Shown: positions 1 through 12,349 of the stretch, in pieces
How positions within the stretch are numbered: the first letter of the stretch is position 1
Layout of the letters: the number at the start of each line of letters is the position of its first letter
Assembly (NCBI GenBank): GCA_022575985.1
Contig: JAKSXM010000247.1
Coordinates: forward strand, 643,501 to 707,500
DNA from: Anagrus nilaparvatae
Lineage: Eukaryota; Arthropoda; Insecta; Hymenoptera; Mymaridae
DNA: 64,000 nt
Direction: 5' to 3'
Program-made: the position numbers and the translations under genes
The notes under the pieces: generated by a model
Database searches by the model: none
Seen by the model: the letters and a program-made list of their open reading frames with translations, nothing else
What the model was told of the DNA's origin: nothing

Positions 1-1076
1 AACTTAAAATTAAATAATAAAAATTTTTCCGTGTGAAAATTAGGAAAATTTTATAAAATTAGTTTAAATTTTGGCGCTAAAAAGCATAAGAAGTAGGAAG
101 ATAAGAAGCCCATCTAAATTCACCCTAGAAGTCACCCATATTACTTAAAAGTTCATATATTTGAAAATTCCCGCCTAAATATTAAATAACACACATTCAC
201 ACAGAACAGAGACGCAGAGTATATGCAAGAGCATCATATTTTTCTCACAGAAAATATTTTTTAAGAAAACTAACCAAAAATTCAATAAAATAAAAAAAAT
301 TATGGTTTTAATATCAATAATAATTTTTTTGTCCATAATTTTTTACTTCAATAAAATACTATTAAAAATAAAATAATTTGATCGTAAAAAGTAATAACAA
401 CGATGTCACTTATCTATACGTATATTATTTAGTAAAATTAGTTTACACGCGGACTAAAGTATACTGCAGTATACTCTGTATAGCAGAAATTATGTAAAGA
501 AAGAGATAAATGTCGTTATTGGTTGTTCAGTATCATTCAGTATGGTGATCAAAAATTAATCTTTTGATTTTTTTTTTTAAATGATCGTTATAAAACTGAT
601 TTGGTTTAAATTTGATCAATTTTCAACCATTTGTTAAACTTTATATACCCTGTAAGTAAAAAAAAGTTGGTAATTTTTAAAAAAGACTTGCAATATTCTT
701 CTTTTTTTCATCTTTAAATTCTTGAAAGCATCTCCAAGGCTACATTACATAATATAGCTAGTATATTACATAAATATATTTTGCAAAGAGCTTACACATG
801 ACCACATGACATCATAATAAATACCCGATAATAGTGTGTTAATTTATAGCTGACCATCTGCACTTAAAAAAAATTATATAATATTTAACGATTAGCCAGT
901 ACCTATATATAAGATGCTGTTATAATTTATTTGTCATTTAAGAATTTACACTATTTTACATTGTTGTAAACGAGATTAAATAAAATTTTAGTTTACGATC
1001 AAAAGCAGATCAAAAGGTATTTCATACATGTTGCATTTTGGTTTTAGTGGAAATTATTGTAATTTATTATTGAGGA
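1..1076. other. A+T-rich stretch with no recognised gene
   Basis: Low-complexity A+T-rich sequence with poly-A and poly-T runs. The only longer ORF, starting at 1028, runs into the left arm of the adjacent foldback and shows no protein-like composition. I see no gene or RNA gene here. Confidence 0.6.
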
Positions 1077-2393
1077 CATTGAATAAAGGTCTCAACATGG
1101 ACAAAAATCCTCCAGAGAATAAAAGATGTGGAAAGTGCTGGTTCTGGGCTAATTTGAAAGCGGAAACAAAACCGGACTTTCCAATCCAGGGAGGGCTAAA
1201 GTTGGGGCAAAATGAATTTTTGCAAATAACTCAAAAAGTAAAAAAAAATTTTTTTAATGTTTCAAATAAAAGTTGTAGCTGAGAAAATTTCCTACAAGAA
1301 TGGTCCTTAGCAATTTTTCAGTCGGACGCACTGGGACCGAGTTATAAGCGGTCAAAGTTTAGATCATTTTACCAAATTTTCAAAAATCGACGTTTTTTTT
1401 GGATTTTTTGGTAGTCAAAAATGTTAGATTATGGGTATGTAAGATTTTTTACATACGATAGTATGTATGTGAATGTAAAATTTTGCATGTATATGTTTCT
1501 GAAATAAAAAACGATTTTGCCTATGATTTTAAAATTTTTAGCATTTTTCGGCCAAAAAACGGTTTTGGACTCAAACTACTGTACTATTATGTACCAAAAA
1601 TGTTGCAAATAGTTTTTTATTATAAAATTATAAAATAAATCAAATTGTCCAGGCCTATTAAACATATAAATCCAAAAAAACGCAATTTTTTAATTTTTTT
1701 ATTTTTAATTTTTTCGAAAAAAATGGTTCTTGTTTGCAGGCAAAATTACATTTAAATTTGTGCATATTTTGATTTGAATACATAGTATGGATCTTTAATA
1801 AGTAACTCCTCGATAAATTGGCCCACATTTATAAGATTCTTTAGCTGAAAACATCAAAAAATGGAAACTAAAAGTGCACGTCCTAGGGGTTGCAACGCCT
1901 ATGTGTGGGGGTGCAGAAACATATACATGTAAAATTTTACATTCACATACATACTATCATATGTAAAAAACCTTACATACGTATATCTAACACTTTTGAC
2001 CAACAAAAAATCCAAAAAACTCTCAAAAACGCGTTCCCTTTTTTTTTGTTGTGAAACATCGATTTTTGAAAATTTGGTAAAAAATGTCTAAACTTTGACT
2101 GCTGATAACTCGGTCCCAGTGCGTCTGACTGAAAAATTGCCATTTATTGTAGGAAATTTTCTCAGCTACAACTTTTATTTGAAACTTTTTTTTTTATTTT
2201 GTTTACTTTTTGAGTTATTTGCAAAAAACCGTTCTGGCCCAACTTTAGCCCCCCCTGGGGGGGCCCAACGCTGGGTTGGAATGCTCGATTTTGTTTCCCC
2301 TTTCAAATTAGCCCAAAACCAGCACATTCCTCAACCCTTTTTCTCTGGAGGATTTTTGTCCAAGTTTCCCCTTAATTTAGCCTTTATTCAATG
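1077..2393. repeat. Foldback element of about 1.3 kb with ~430-480 bp arms
   Basis: The left arm (1077-1503) reappears in inverse complement as the right arm (1913-2393), around a loop of about 400 bp. Matching landmarks are CATTGAATAAAGG (1077-1089) against CCTTTATTCAATG (2381-2393), TCGGACGCACTGGGACCGAG (near 1322) against CTCGGTCCCAGTGCGTC (near 2109), and the loop-side ends GTATATGTTTCTG and CAGAAACATATACATG. The arms are clearly diverged, with point changes and homopolymer indels, so this is an old element. Two short ORFs (1028-1282, 2095-2403) are only readings through the arms. I found no transposase, and no target-site duplication could be fixed. Confidence 0.85.
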
Positions 2394-3157
2394 GTGTAAT
2401 TAGGACCTTTTTTTGTAAAGTTCGTATTGCATAGGGGTCGGAGGGGGGGGGTTTCGACATAATAAATCTCTCGTCTTTTTTCTTTCTAAAAGTGTTCCCG
2501 TTCGCGCAATCTGCCTCATTTGTAATACTTTTGGTCATTTCTGAGATCACTATTTCCGATCTCCATTCAAGTCTAATAATGGGTACGCTAAAAAAAGTGT
2601 ATCTAGCAAAATTCGCCTTATCCATCGGTCACCCACACAGAGCAAGCAACACGCTGATCTCATTTTACCCATTAGAACAGTTGGTTATAAAAGTAACCAA
2701 GCTCTGTTAAGAACTGGGTAAAATAAAAGTTGACCTTCATATTTACGATACGTTCAAGCTCAATCCAAGCCTCTAGGTCTTTAGCAGTCAAGTGCATTAA
2801 TTTTCCAGATGATGTTGCTATTTCATCATCGCTGTAGTAAGTGTATATTATTATATAGTAATTGTCAATGGTACAATTGAGATAATAGAGATATCACATT
2901 GAGACATGAGGCTTAAGTTTTGATGGATTCAGGTATGAATTAACTTTTATTGTATGAATGAGTCACACTTTGTATTTGCATAAAATTTTCGTATGTATCT
3001 AAAAATCTCCCTCATTACCTTTGACTTAATATCTTTAAGAACGTGGGCTTTAATTAGTTAGATTTCAATAATTTCTTCTTAATATACCTATAGGCTCATA
3101 TTTATAGAAAAAAGAAAAAAAACACCAGGAATTTGTTTCTTTTCGTATTTTTAATGT
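2394..3157. other. Intergenic stretch, no recognised gene
   Basis: A somewhat G+C-richer patch (about 2490-2720) has overlapping ORFs on both strands (2377-2625 minus, 2492-2710 plus). Neither has family motifs or convincing composition. The rest is A+T-rich filler before the TTAA-flanked palindrome. Confidence 0.5.
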
Positions 3158-3161
3158 TTAA

Positions 3162-3875
3162 CCCATTAGTGCCCAAGCGGAAGTAAACGGACACTCAATA
3201 AAAATATTAAGAAAATCAATCGATAGAAGGCTAAAAATCGTTCTCCATAGGTAAAATGTCATGCTTTTTTCAAATCTGCCATTAGTTTTGACCTACCACC
3301 CCTCTATATACCCGAAAAATAAGGGTGAAAAGGGGTAAAACGAGAATTTCGAAAAAACGACGGACATAAGACTTTTAATGTAACAAAATAATAATAAAAA
3401 GTTCATGAAATAGCTTTTTCAGATCCAAAATTTATATTTTGTATATAAAATTTTGACTAAATATCTTATTTCCACCCTTACCTGGTCAATAGGGGTGGTT
3501 TTTTCAAAAACTTTTTTATGGTTTTGTTTTTGAAAAAACCACCCCTATTGACCAGGTAAGTGTGGAAATAAGATATTTAGTCAAAATTTTATATACAAAA
3601 TATAAATTTTGGATCTGAAAAAGCTATTTCATGAACTTTTTATTATTATTTTGTTACATTAAAAGTCTTTTGTCCGTCGTTTTTTCGAAATTCTCGTTTT
3701 ACCCCTTTTCACCCTTATTTTTCGGGTATATAGAGGGGTGGTAGGTCAAAACTAATGGCAGATTTGAAAAAAGCATGACATTTTACCTATGGGGAATGAT
3801 TTTTAGCCTTCTATCGATTGATTTTCTTAATATTTTTATTGAGTGTCCGTTTACTTCCGCTTGGGCACTAATGGG
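3162..3875. mobile_element. Near-perfect 714-bp palindromic element flanked by TTAA
   Basis: Two arms of about 350 bp face each other around a ~14-nt spacer centred near 3518. Reading the arms against each other I count only about five mismatches. The element begins CCCATTAGTGCCCAAG and ends CTTGGGCACTAATGGG. TTAA lies immediately outside both ends (3158-3161 and 3876-3879). TTAA target duplication with CCC...GGG termini is the signature of piggyBac-type transposons, so a non-autonomous snapback of that superfamily is the best reading. There is no internal transposase ORF; the 64-residue ORF at 3843 starts inside the right arm and is not a gene. Confidence 0.85.
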
Positions 3876-4200
3876 TTAAAACTGGAAGATTTTCCTTTGC
3901 AGGCTATGATGACACTACATCATTGTGTATTTAGGTATAAATGTATAGATATCATTTATAATAAAAATTTTAAAAGCTTGAGGAAATTGATGTCAAGATT
4001 GATGTATAGGAAAGCTCTCCTTGATTTTAAGTTATAATTACTTTTTTTCCTGAATACATGTAAACTAAAGATATTTGCGTTTTACAATTCAAGAAAGTAT
4101 TCTGAAAAAATATAAACATTGTGAAACTCGATATTAAAAATATAAGTAATAATTATTTTGAATTTTTTTTTATATAAATATTTGTGTTATACTAATACTT

Positions 4201-4780
4201 ACAAGGGAATTGTACGAGTTGAATTTACCAAATTCTGAATCCACTTGGCAAAGCGTTTTTTTAGGTTGAAAAAATTCTTTCTGTACCTTTAGTTCGATCT
4301 CCTAGACTTTCTGCCCCTAGAACAGTAAGCTTCAATAGGATTTATAAATAGGATTTTTAGATATTTTTCCGTATAATGCTGACACCTTGTAAGTCCATAA
4401 AAAAACTTCTAGTTGATCTCACTTTATTTGGGTAAGTGTCTAATTTTAAACGCCGAATAACTTTTTTAGTATTAATAATCTTTCTGTAATATTTATTAAA
4501 TCACATACCAATTTTAGGCAAAAATGGTCATTTGGTTAATTGGATATCACAGTGAGAGAATTAGTGATAAAAATATTCGGTTTACCGCGTTTAAAACTAG
4601 ATGAAAAAAAATATAAGACCAACCAGAAGTTTTTTATTTGACTTATTGAACCTTATTTTCCTAGGCCCAAAATGCTTATGAGATCGAACTGGAAGTATAA
4701 GAAGTGTTTTTTCAACATAAGAAAACGCTCCGCCAAGTGGGGTCAAGATTTGGTAGATCAAACTCATACACTTTCCTTGT
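4201..4780. repeat. Diverged foldback element, ~580 bp
   Basis: The termini ACAAGGGAATTGTACGAG and CATACACTTTCCTTGT are inverted copies. The similarity runs on inward: CCACTTGGCAAAGCG near 4240 pairs with CGCTCCGCCAAGTGG near 4727, and AGTTCGATCTCCTA pairs with TATGAGATCGAACTGG. The arms are much more diverged than those of the element at 3162-3875. There is no coding sequence and no clear target duplication. Confidence 0.75.
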
Positions 4781-6330
4781 GAAATATAATTACAAATAAT
4801 TAATTCTTAATAAATTATATGAAAAGAGAAATTTTTTTTTATTTAAATATATAACATAAAATTTAAATGCCAAATGTAATTAAAGAAAAAAAAACAAGAA
4901 TAATAAAGTTTGTAAACTTTTTTAGTTAATTAAGAAAAAAGAAGACGAATAAATAAAAATATAAAAACTCTAAAGTTAACGATTAAAAGTAATTTTACAC
5001 ACACAACTTATATTAATTAAAGCTTTAAAAAGTCATTTTCTCTTTCTTTTGATTCCAAATAAGATAACTAATTTAATACAACCACCAATATATGGGCTGA
5101 TTCATATAAAGTTGTCATTTTTCAAAAGCCATTTTATAGGTTTTGGATTTATGTTTTTTTCGAAAGGTAAATGCAAAAAGTTGATTCAATTTCTTCAATG
5201 TTTTGTTAAAAAAAAAAAAAAAACTTTGAGAAAGCCAGTTTGATTTGAGAAAGAGTTAGTTTTTAAAACAAATTATAGGATTATATCTCGATGCTTTTTC
5301 CCCACATGAGGTCTTTTGCCAGTCATGCATCAATTAAACGTCATGCACACCTATTACTCAGATTCGTGATAATGCTCTGACGTTCGTTCCTCCAAATCAA
5401 GGCAAATGTCGTTTCCATTGTAGGGGAATGCATATTCGCGTTCGCGTCGCGTCTTTCGGTGGATGGTTCTTCACAGAATAAAAAAAATATTAATTATGGG
5501 AAAAAATAGAACAGGCTATGAACTGTTCAGGGAAATTCCATAAGTTTTCTTTCACGGGAAGCTATTTCTCAAACACGGCGCAAAGAAATTTATCAGAAAT
5601 TTCAGATAATAGCTTCTATTATCAGAAAACTGTATAAGCTTCTTATACATAATTTTTGAGACATATAAAACCTGTTTTTCTGGTTTGCGGTCCGAAAGCA
5701 TGTATTTCCCGGATGATTTGGGCAATTCTTTACTTATCTAGACACGAAACTTAAATATACTCTTCATTGAAAATTGCAATTTCGGAAACCATTTAAAAGT
5801 TCATCATTTTAGGGCACTTGGATAAAATAATCCGAAAGTTCCAATGAAATGTTTGTCTGTAACGGTAAGAGAATTTTTGATACGAAATTATGGCTGTCAG
5901 GGGTTAAAAGAAGAAACAAAAAAATTTTTCCAATCGGAAATTGGTAGGTGCGGTTAAGTAACAAGGCCGCAGCGATAATTAGAAGATAGCCTAAAAACCC
6001 TATCATATAAAATTGACTTCTGCATTTCTTGACCCATTGGCATGAACAGAAGGTATTTTGTATATTTTTTTTAAAATAAATCACTGATCCATTATTGGAC
6101 TAAAGGCTCGCGGAGATTGGTCAAAAACGCTTTTTTCTAAAATACTACTAAAAATTAATTAAAAAAAAAAGAACTAAATAAAAATATTTAGTTTCATTAG
6201 AACATTTCTTGATTTAGGCAACCATTATCTTTTTATTGGTAATTTTAAAGAAAAGCCAAATTTTTAGTTATATTTTAAGGAAAAATTATTTTATACCAAT
6301 TTCCGCTATTATCCAGTCCAAGTTGGTCCC
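4781..6330. other. Intergenic stretch, no recognised gene
   Basis: Mostly A+T-rich. The segment 5280-5470 is less A+T-rich, with runs such as CGCGTTCGCGTCGCG, but has no long ORF. The 91-residue minus-strand ORF at 5809-6084 has no recognisable motif, and I do not call it a gene. Confidence 0.5.
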
Positions 6331-6418
6331 CACGTAAAAAGATTAAGCTTAATTTTGGGTAAGCTTACTGAAGTAAGCAAGTAAGCTTACCTAAAATTAA
6401 GCTTAATCTTTTTACGTG
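6331..6418. repeat. 88-bp palindrome with HindIII-like AAGCTT motifs
   Basis: The left arm starts CACGTAAAAAGATTAAGC and the right arm ends GCTTAATCTTTTTACGTG. The arms are about 38 bp each and nearly perfect, with only a few bases of loop. It is a compact hairpin-forming element, probably a tiny MITE derivative. Confidence 0.8.
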
Positions 6419-6824
6419 AGTCCCAATCATCATGGAATTCTTCATATATTAGCTACTGTTTTGTTAAAGTGCATTTACTTAAAAATAAAATATTTATATA
6501 ATAAATGCATACTAAAAGGGATTTACCGAATATAAAATTGGCAAATATTATTATAAAATTTATTTTATTTATTTTAAGATAAAAACTGTAATAATATTAT
6601 TATTTGAAAAATGTAATAAAAATTACAAATTTAATTATCAACAAATTTTTTTATTGCGATTTTATTTCTTAATAAATAATCAATTTCTTGTACAGCTAAT
6701 TTTATTCGCTAAACATTTATAGTATCATATACGTTTTGAAAACGTTGCTGAAAGAGTTTCAAATTGTAAATTGTAAATAAAAGTAGAACGCTTGGAATAT
6801 GTATATATGGTATATATATAAAAT

Positions 6825-7007
6825 GTTTAAAAAATAAGTTTTACCCTTTTTGGAAAGATTTCCAAAAATGTTTCTAAAGTGGGTAAATCTCTTTCTAGAC
6901 TAATTAATTTTTTTCAATCTTGTGTGCTTTGGCTATAGTCTTTGGTAGTAAAAGCACATGGAAAAATTTATTAGGTCTAGAAAGGGCTTAAGGCTTACTT
7001 TTTAAAC
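6825..7007. repeat. Diverged inverted-repeat element, ~183 bp
   Basis: GTTTAAAAAATAAGTTTTACCC at the left pairs, with mismatches, with GGGCTTAAGGCTTACTTTTTAAAC at the right, and the interior also pairs (CTTTCTAGAC near 6891 with GTCTAGAAAG near 6975). This is consistent with an old MITE. Confidence 0.55.
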
Positions 7008-8988
7008 TTAGGCAGTATTCAATAACAGTATTCAACATCAGTATTCAATATTAGGCGGACTGTTCGAATTTGCGAATGGACACCAGCTAGTTGATTCCCA
7101 AAACCATGTTATTTTTTTGGGGGGAAAATGATGATTAATATGTAATTGATTTTTGATAATTGGAGCAATCATCTAGAAATACTTCTAAGCTATAATATGA
7201 TCTCATCTTGGACTTGGTAAGTTTTAATGAAGTAGAAAAAACCTACTTATTATTTATTATAAAAATAAAAATAGAAAAATTTACTAATAACACTGCAACT
7301 CGAACTGTAATGCCTACATCAATCTTTTACTTTTCATTAGGTACTTACCTACAATCACCTATATCGTTTTAAGTTCGTGGTTATAATCTTATTGATCACA
7401 AAAATAGGAATTTCAGTAATCTGCTATTTTTGAACAAGTAATATGTCATATTATAATATTAAATTTCATTTTAAGAATTGTTTAAGAGATAAAATTAAAT
7501 TGTATGTATGCAAGAAAATTTTTTTTAAATAGACGTACTTTCTATTAAAAGTATACAATGTACTTGAATCAATTTTTTTTAGTAAAAGAAATACAACGGT
7601 TTATATTTTACTAATCTTGATGGCTTATTTCAGTATCATTTAGACTAAAACAATTCGCGGTCCCATTTTTATAAAATTTCACATTCATATAAATATTTTT
7701 TTTAAAACATAAATTATCTCTATTTTTATTTTTAAATAATGCGTAAAACCAGTATATAAAATATTTGTTTATTTTTCTCTATTTAAAAAAAAAAGACAAA
7801 AAATATCGTTATTAATAACGGAATTTTATTCGAAAAAATCTTAGATTATCTATGGAATATTATAATTACTGTCTAAAGTGTTCCAAATTTGAAGAAAGAA
7901 AACCGTTAAAAAATTTTAAATACCAAAAAATTTATTAAGTTATTATGTACTTTGCTGTCATAACGGAATTTTAAAATGTAATGAAAAAATTTTTATATAT
8001 TATTTATGTATATTTATTTTACATAATATGTATTTAGTCATAATGTATATGAATGGAAATCTTAATTTGTGTGAATTTATTTTTTAAAAAAGCAGAGTAA
8101 AATTTAAACTAAAAGGTGCTTTCATTACTTTATTTTTAAATTATAATTTAGTCTTAAAATGGATTAATTTTTGCAAAGGTATATGGGAATTTTTAAGGCA
8201 AAAGTGACCAAATCTGAAAATCAAAAGGATCAAAAGTGATCCTCTATGCAATTTTTTAGATCCTAAATTTTGATTCTTGATTTTTAGCAACCATTATTAT
8301 TTTTTTAACATTAAAAAAAAAGAATAAAGCAAATTTTTTATTAAATTTTAATTATTTCTATTAATTTTTTATATTTTTTCTTCAAAATAATTATTTACCA
8401 AAATTTTCACCAAGGTTCTACAAGGTGCCCCGATTGACATCGAGGCTATTTACCATAGGTGTAATTGCATTTTTTTCTAAACAGAGATAATTAAGATCTA
8501 AAAATCAATTTATTCTCATAATAGAATTAAAAATTTTTTTGAAATATTTAAAATGATAAAATGATTTAGATTTTTACCCATATTGTAATATAAGATAATT
8601 TTCAAGTATGTTTATATAGAGATTGTCTCATATTTCATTTTTTATTTCATTAATAATAATAAAAAATTGTTTAAAAAAATTGCATTTATTCATAAAAAAA
8701 TAAAAATTAGTTTATTTTATTTTAATACATAGAGAGAAAAAAAAAATAGTGAATTTTTAAACAATCAATCTCGCAATCAATATTATCTTGGGCTCTTGAT
8801 CAAAATTAAATTAGAAACTTAAGTAATTACGCATATTATTTTTATGAAGTATAAAATTAAATGTTAAAGTATCCGGGTGAGATTGGACCATCGAAAAAAT
8901 ATCTGACTCAAATTAACCAGATTCTATTTAGCATCGATTTGATAATTTTTTATATTTTATGCTCTTGACTGGATTGAAATAACGTAAA
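7008..8988. other. A+T-rich stretch, no recognised gene
   Basis: No ORF of note on either strand and no family motif. Dominated by poly-A, poly-T and ATT-rich sequence. Confidence 0.6.
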
Positions 8989-9500
8989 GAATCTTTCGAG
9001 AGTTGACAGGCTGCTGAGTTGACACTCGTAGAGAACCACTAGAGTACGATGAGACGACCTTCCCTTACTACGTTTAGAATATCTTAAGGATATTAAAACT
9101 GTGATCAAAACAATTAGAAACTAAAATAAATTCAGCAATGATTTATTAATTTTACAAGTTTTTGTCAGTATAACCTAGTTTTAAAAAACTTCAAAAATAT
9201 CATTTGGAAGGTGATTTTACTACTTTATGAATTTCAAATTGAAATTCGTTTCAAAGCAGATTTTATATTCTTCAAGTATTCAAAAATCATGATTTCAGTG
9301 ATTATGTTGACGAGAAACCGGAATCTGGTTTTCATCGGTGCAATGATTTCTAAATTTTTTTATTCTCGAAACTCGTTTGAAAGAATACTTGAAGAATACT
9401 CTTTCGAGGGTTGATGGGCTATCGATTAATCACGTTTAGATAACGATGATACAATCTTCAAAAGAGCATTGAAACGTTGCTTAAAATAATTAGAAATTTA
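8989..9500. repeat. Diverged direct duplication (8989-9125 and 9391-9500)
   Basis: Both units start AGAAT..CTTTCGAG.GTTGA, share a block around ACGATGA.AC.A.CTTC, and end in a similar AACAATTAGAAA / AATAATTAGAAA segment. About 265 bp of unrelated sequence separates them. The divergence is high. The origin is unknown; it may be two remnants of one repeat family. Confidence 0.45.
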
Positions 9501-11270
9501 TATGATTTTAGCTGAAATTTATTATTTTTACAATTTTGTGTTGATTAAAATACAGTCGTATAAAATGCTTCAAAAAATACTTTTTTGGAACTATAATGAT
9601 ATTTAATTCTCGTATTTAGCTCTGCGCAGATGTATATTATTTTGATTTTGGCTTTTTTATATAAGATAAAATTTTTTCAGTAAAAGTATTTATTTAGTAT
9701 TTTTACTAACTTTACTTTCGAAGTGTTTAGAAGCCCTAAACAATACGAATGTATTTGATTTCATCTGTGAAAGAACGTAGAAAGATTACGCTAACATGCT
9801 ATGAAAAATTTACATCAGCATTTTTACTTGTGAATATATCTCAGGAATATTTATTCAATCTTCGTATTGGTGGAAGTGTGTTTTTTAATAAAAAACTGAA
9901 ATCACAGTAAATCTTTCTCAAAAATACTATGAAAAAATAAAAATACAATATTTTAAAATATTTTTCTATTAACTTGAATGGAAGTATTTCTAGAGTATTT
10001 TTTGAAATCCATTTTTATAAAAATCTCGGAAGATATTCGTAAATTCTCACTTAGTGTAGTAACACCTCAATTAGAAAATAGATATTTACATATCTAGGGC
10101 AAAAAAGCCTGTTTTCGGCTCTAGAAATACGGTTATTTTGCCAATTGTATGAAAAACTATATTTTAAATCACAGGACAAAAAACCAATATTTTGTCCCTT
10201 GTTTAAAAAATCTTTTATTTTCATATTATAGGGAAAAAAAATAATGGAAAAATAAATATTAATATTTTAATATTAAATAATTTTTTATTAATTTAATAAG
10301 TTTTTAGTTTACTTTTTGTAGTATTTCCTTTAAAAATATATAAAACAAAATGTAACAATACACTATAAAAATTTTTATTGCTTCTTCGACCTTCCAAGTA
10401 TAAATAATGATAAAAAATAAAAAAAAATAAAAAATAAATATAAAAAAGTATAAAAATAACATTACCTATGTATTACCCTCCATAAAAGTGTAATATATAT
10501 GCATACACTTGTATAATTTTGCTCTTCAATTTTTCGCTTGTGTATTCAACCCAATTTTTATTATTTTTCTTTGAATTATATATATTTGCAAATGTATATA
10601 TAGGGTATTCTGAGACATTTTTTCTTTAAAATGTTTTTTACAATTATTAAAGTTGATTTGCATCCAAAATTAATTATCATAATTAAATTAATTTTTTTTT
10701 TGGGGGGGACACAAATAAATTTTTAGGAACATCTTGTTATAAATTAACATGAAATAGCCATTAGCTGTTTAAAATATTTTTTCTTCTCAAAGGCTAGAAA
10801 TTATGTTTTCTGTGGACTTGAACAGAAAATACTCGTTTAGGCGAAAAAAATCGTATACTACTACAGTCAAATCACCGTTTTCAATTGTTTTTGGCAACCA
10901 AGATGAGAAAAGTTCTAATGAAGGTATATAAGACTGCACAATCCATGAATCCCCTATGCTTCATTGATAGTCATGTTTTTAATTTTACATACCTAGGGCA
11001 AAAAAGCAAAATCAACATTGTGTTCCTTGTTTAAATACCCTGCCAACTAGCTGGCACTAAGGTTCCTCAAACAATAAGCTAAATACTTCAATATGCCACA
11101 GGTATCACCGAATGCAATCATACACTCATTTCTATTAACTTTTAAAAGTTAAAAGAAAATTTATGTCTTGAATTTAACTAAATCTATTTTTTTCAAATAA
11201 AATCTAACGTAATTCATTGAATAATAATTATTCAAGATAGTACTTTCATGGAATTAAATAAAGTATTACA
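9501..11270. other. A+T-rich stretch with two small related segments
   Basis: The phrase CTAGGGCAAAAAAGC occurs at about 10098 and again at about 10993. Each copy is followed by a block ending in a similar TTG/TTCCTTGTTTAAA, so the two are diverged copies of a short repeat. No gene is recognised. Confidence 0.45.
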
Positions 11271-11800
11271 CAAAAAAAAAAAAAAAAAATTGTAGTTTAA
11301 AAAAACTTTTTCAATTTTGAGAAATAAATTTTGAAAAAATTCGGTATCAGATCCAAAAAATGACTATAAACAAACTTTCTAAAACTAGTACTTTCATAGA
11401 AATAAATTAGGTACTACGTCCAAAAAGAAAAAAAAAATTGGTGTTTTTTGTATTTTTTCGTGAAAAAAATTTTGGGAAAAAAATTATCAAAAAATTAATT
11501 ATCAGATTCGAGATATCGAGTAAAAACTATACTTTCAAATATAAGTACTTTCGTAGAAATAAATGAGATATTACATCAAAATTAAAAAAAAAAAAAAGTA
11601 GTTTGAGATTTTTTGATGAAAAAATTTTTGAAAAAAAAATTAGGTCTTAAGGTTGTGAAATTTCAGCGGTTACATACACACACACACACACACACACACA
11701 TACTTTTTTTAAAAATCGGTTTTTTAGCTTCCTGGGGTCTCAAAACGTGCTTATATGCCAAAAAATCAAAAATTGAAATTGACCTATCACAAAAAATAGC
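11271..11800. repeat. Dispersed repeat with ~130-150 bp internal periodicity, copy 1
   Basis: Successive sub-units carry variants of ATCAGATCC/TTCGAGATATCGAGTAAAAACTATACTTTC, then AGTACTTTCATAGAAATAAAT, then TATTACATCCAAAAAGAAAAA. The same ordered phrases recur at 27340-27740 and, in part, at 30085-30400, so this is a family with at least three copies here. It ends near a CA microsatellite and a segment (GGTTTTTTAGCTTCCTGGGG) matched near 30335. The 69-residue ORF at 11613 lies inside it and reads the CA tract as Thr-His, so it is not a gene. Confidence 0.65.
11677..11700. repeat. (CA)12 microsatellite
   Basis: Uninterrupted CA dinucleotides, preceded by TACATA and followed by TACTTTT. Confidence 0.95.
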
Positions 11801-11974
11801 TATTACAGTTTTGCAAAGATAATCACAAAGTTGGGAAAAATGACAGTTCTATACAGATCAAAAATTTTTTTATAGGGATAATGGTAAATTGCCCTTCATG
11901 TGTAGAATATTTATTTTATGTTCAAAATTATTAATTATAAAAATTATTTAAAAAACCTCAATAATTCCAAAAAT

Positions 11975-12046
11975 TATTAATTACGAGTTGGCCGAGAGCA
12001 TTGAGTTTTTTGAATTAGACGTTCAAATTATCAAGGTTCTACTGTA
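11975..12046. repeat. Terminal end of a pogo/Tigger-like DNA transposon
   Basis: Read on the minus strand from 12044, the sequence begins CAGTAGAACCTTGATAATTT and continues through AACGTCTAATTCAAAAAACTC, with TA immediately outside (12045-12046). CAGTAGAACC.. next to TA is typical of pogo/Tigger (Tc1/mariner superfamily) termini. Only one end was found nearby. A distant related-looking end, TACAGTAAAACCCTGG, starts at 20300. Confidence 0.5.
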
Positions 12047-12122
12047 TTTATTAATTTTTTTTTACCTTTTGAGGATCCTGTAATTCAAGATCAGTTACCC
12101 ATCATATACTAAAGGCTAAATG

Positions 12123-12341
12123 GGGTGCCAGTCAAAATTCAGAACTGCTGTTTAGCAGAATCGGTACCTTTTAGATCAATTTTTTTTGAAGAACAACGAA
12201 AATAAAGAAAAAGCTGAATATTGTAATATTAATTTTAAAAATAATTAGGTATATTTTATACTCAAAACTTCTTTCTATATTTTGAAATTCTATCTGGTAT
12301 CAATTCTGCTAAACAGCAGCTCTGAGTTTTGACTGGCGCCC
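12123..12341. mobile_element. 219-bp MITE with CCAGTCAAAA termini and an 8-bp duplication
   Basis: The termini are GGGTGCCAGTCAAAATTC and GAGTTTTGACTGGCGCCC. The inverted similarity continues through AACTGCTGTTTAGCAGAAT and ATTCTGCTAAACAGCAG, giving arms of about 45 bp. The flanking octamers GCTAAATG (12115-12122) and GCCAAATG (12342-12349) agree at 7 of 8 positions, which would fit an hAT-type 8-bp target duplication. A larger relative lies at 59485-60222. Confidence 0.7.
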
Positions 12342-12349
12342 GCCAAATG

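Noticed and set aside
1028..2403. ORFs of 84 and 102 residues
   Set aside because: They lie in the two arms of a foldback; the readings follow repeat sequence and have no family resemblance.
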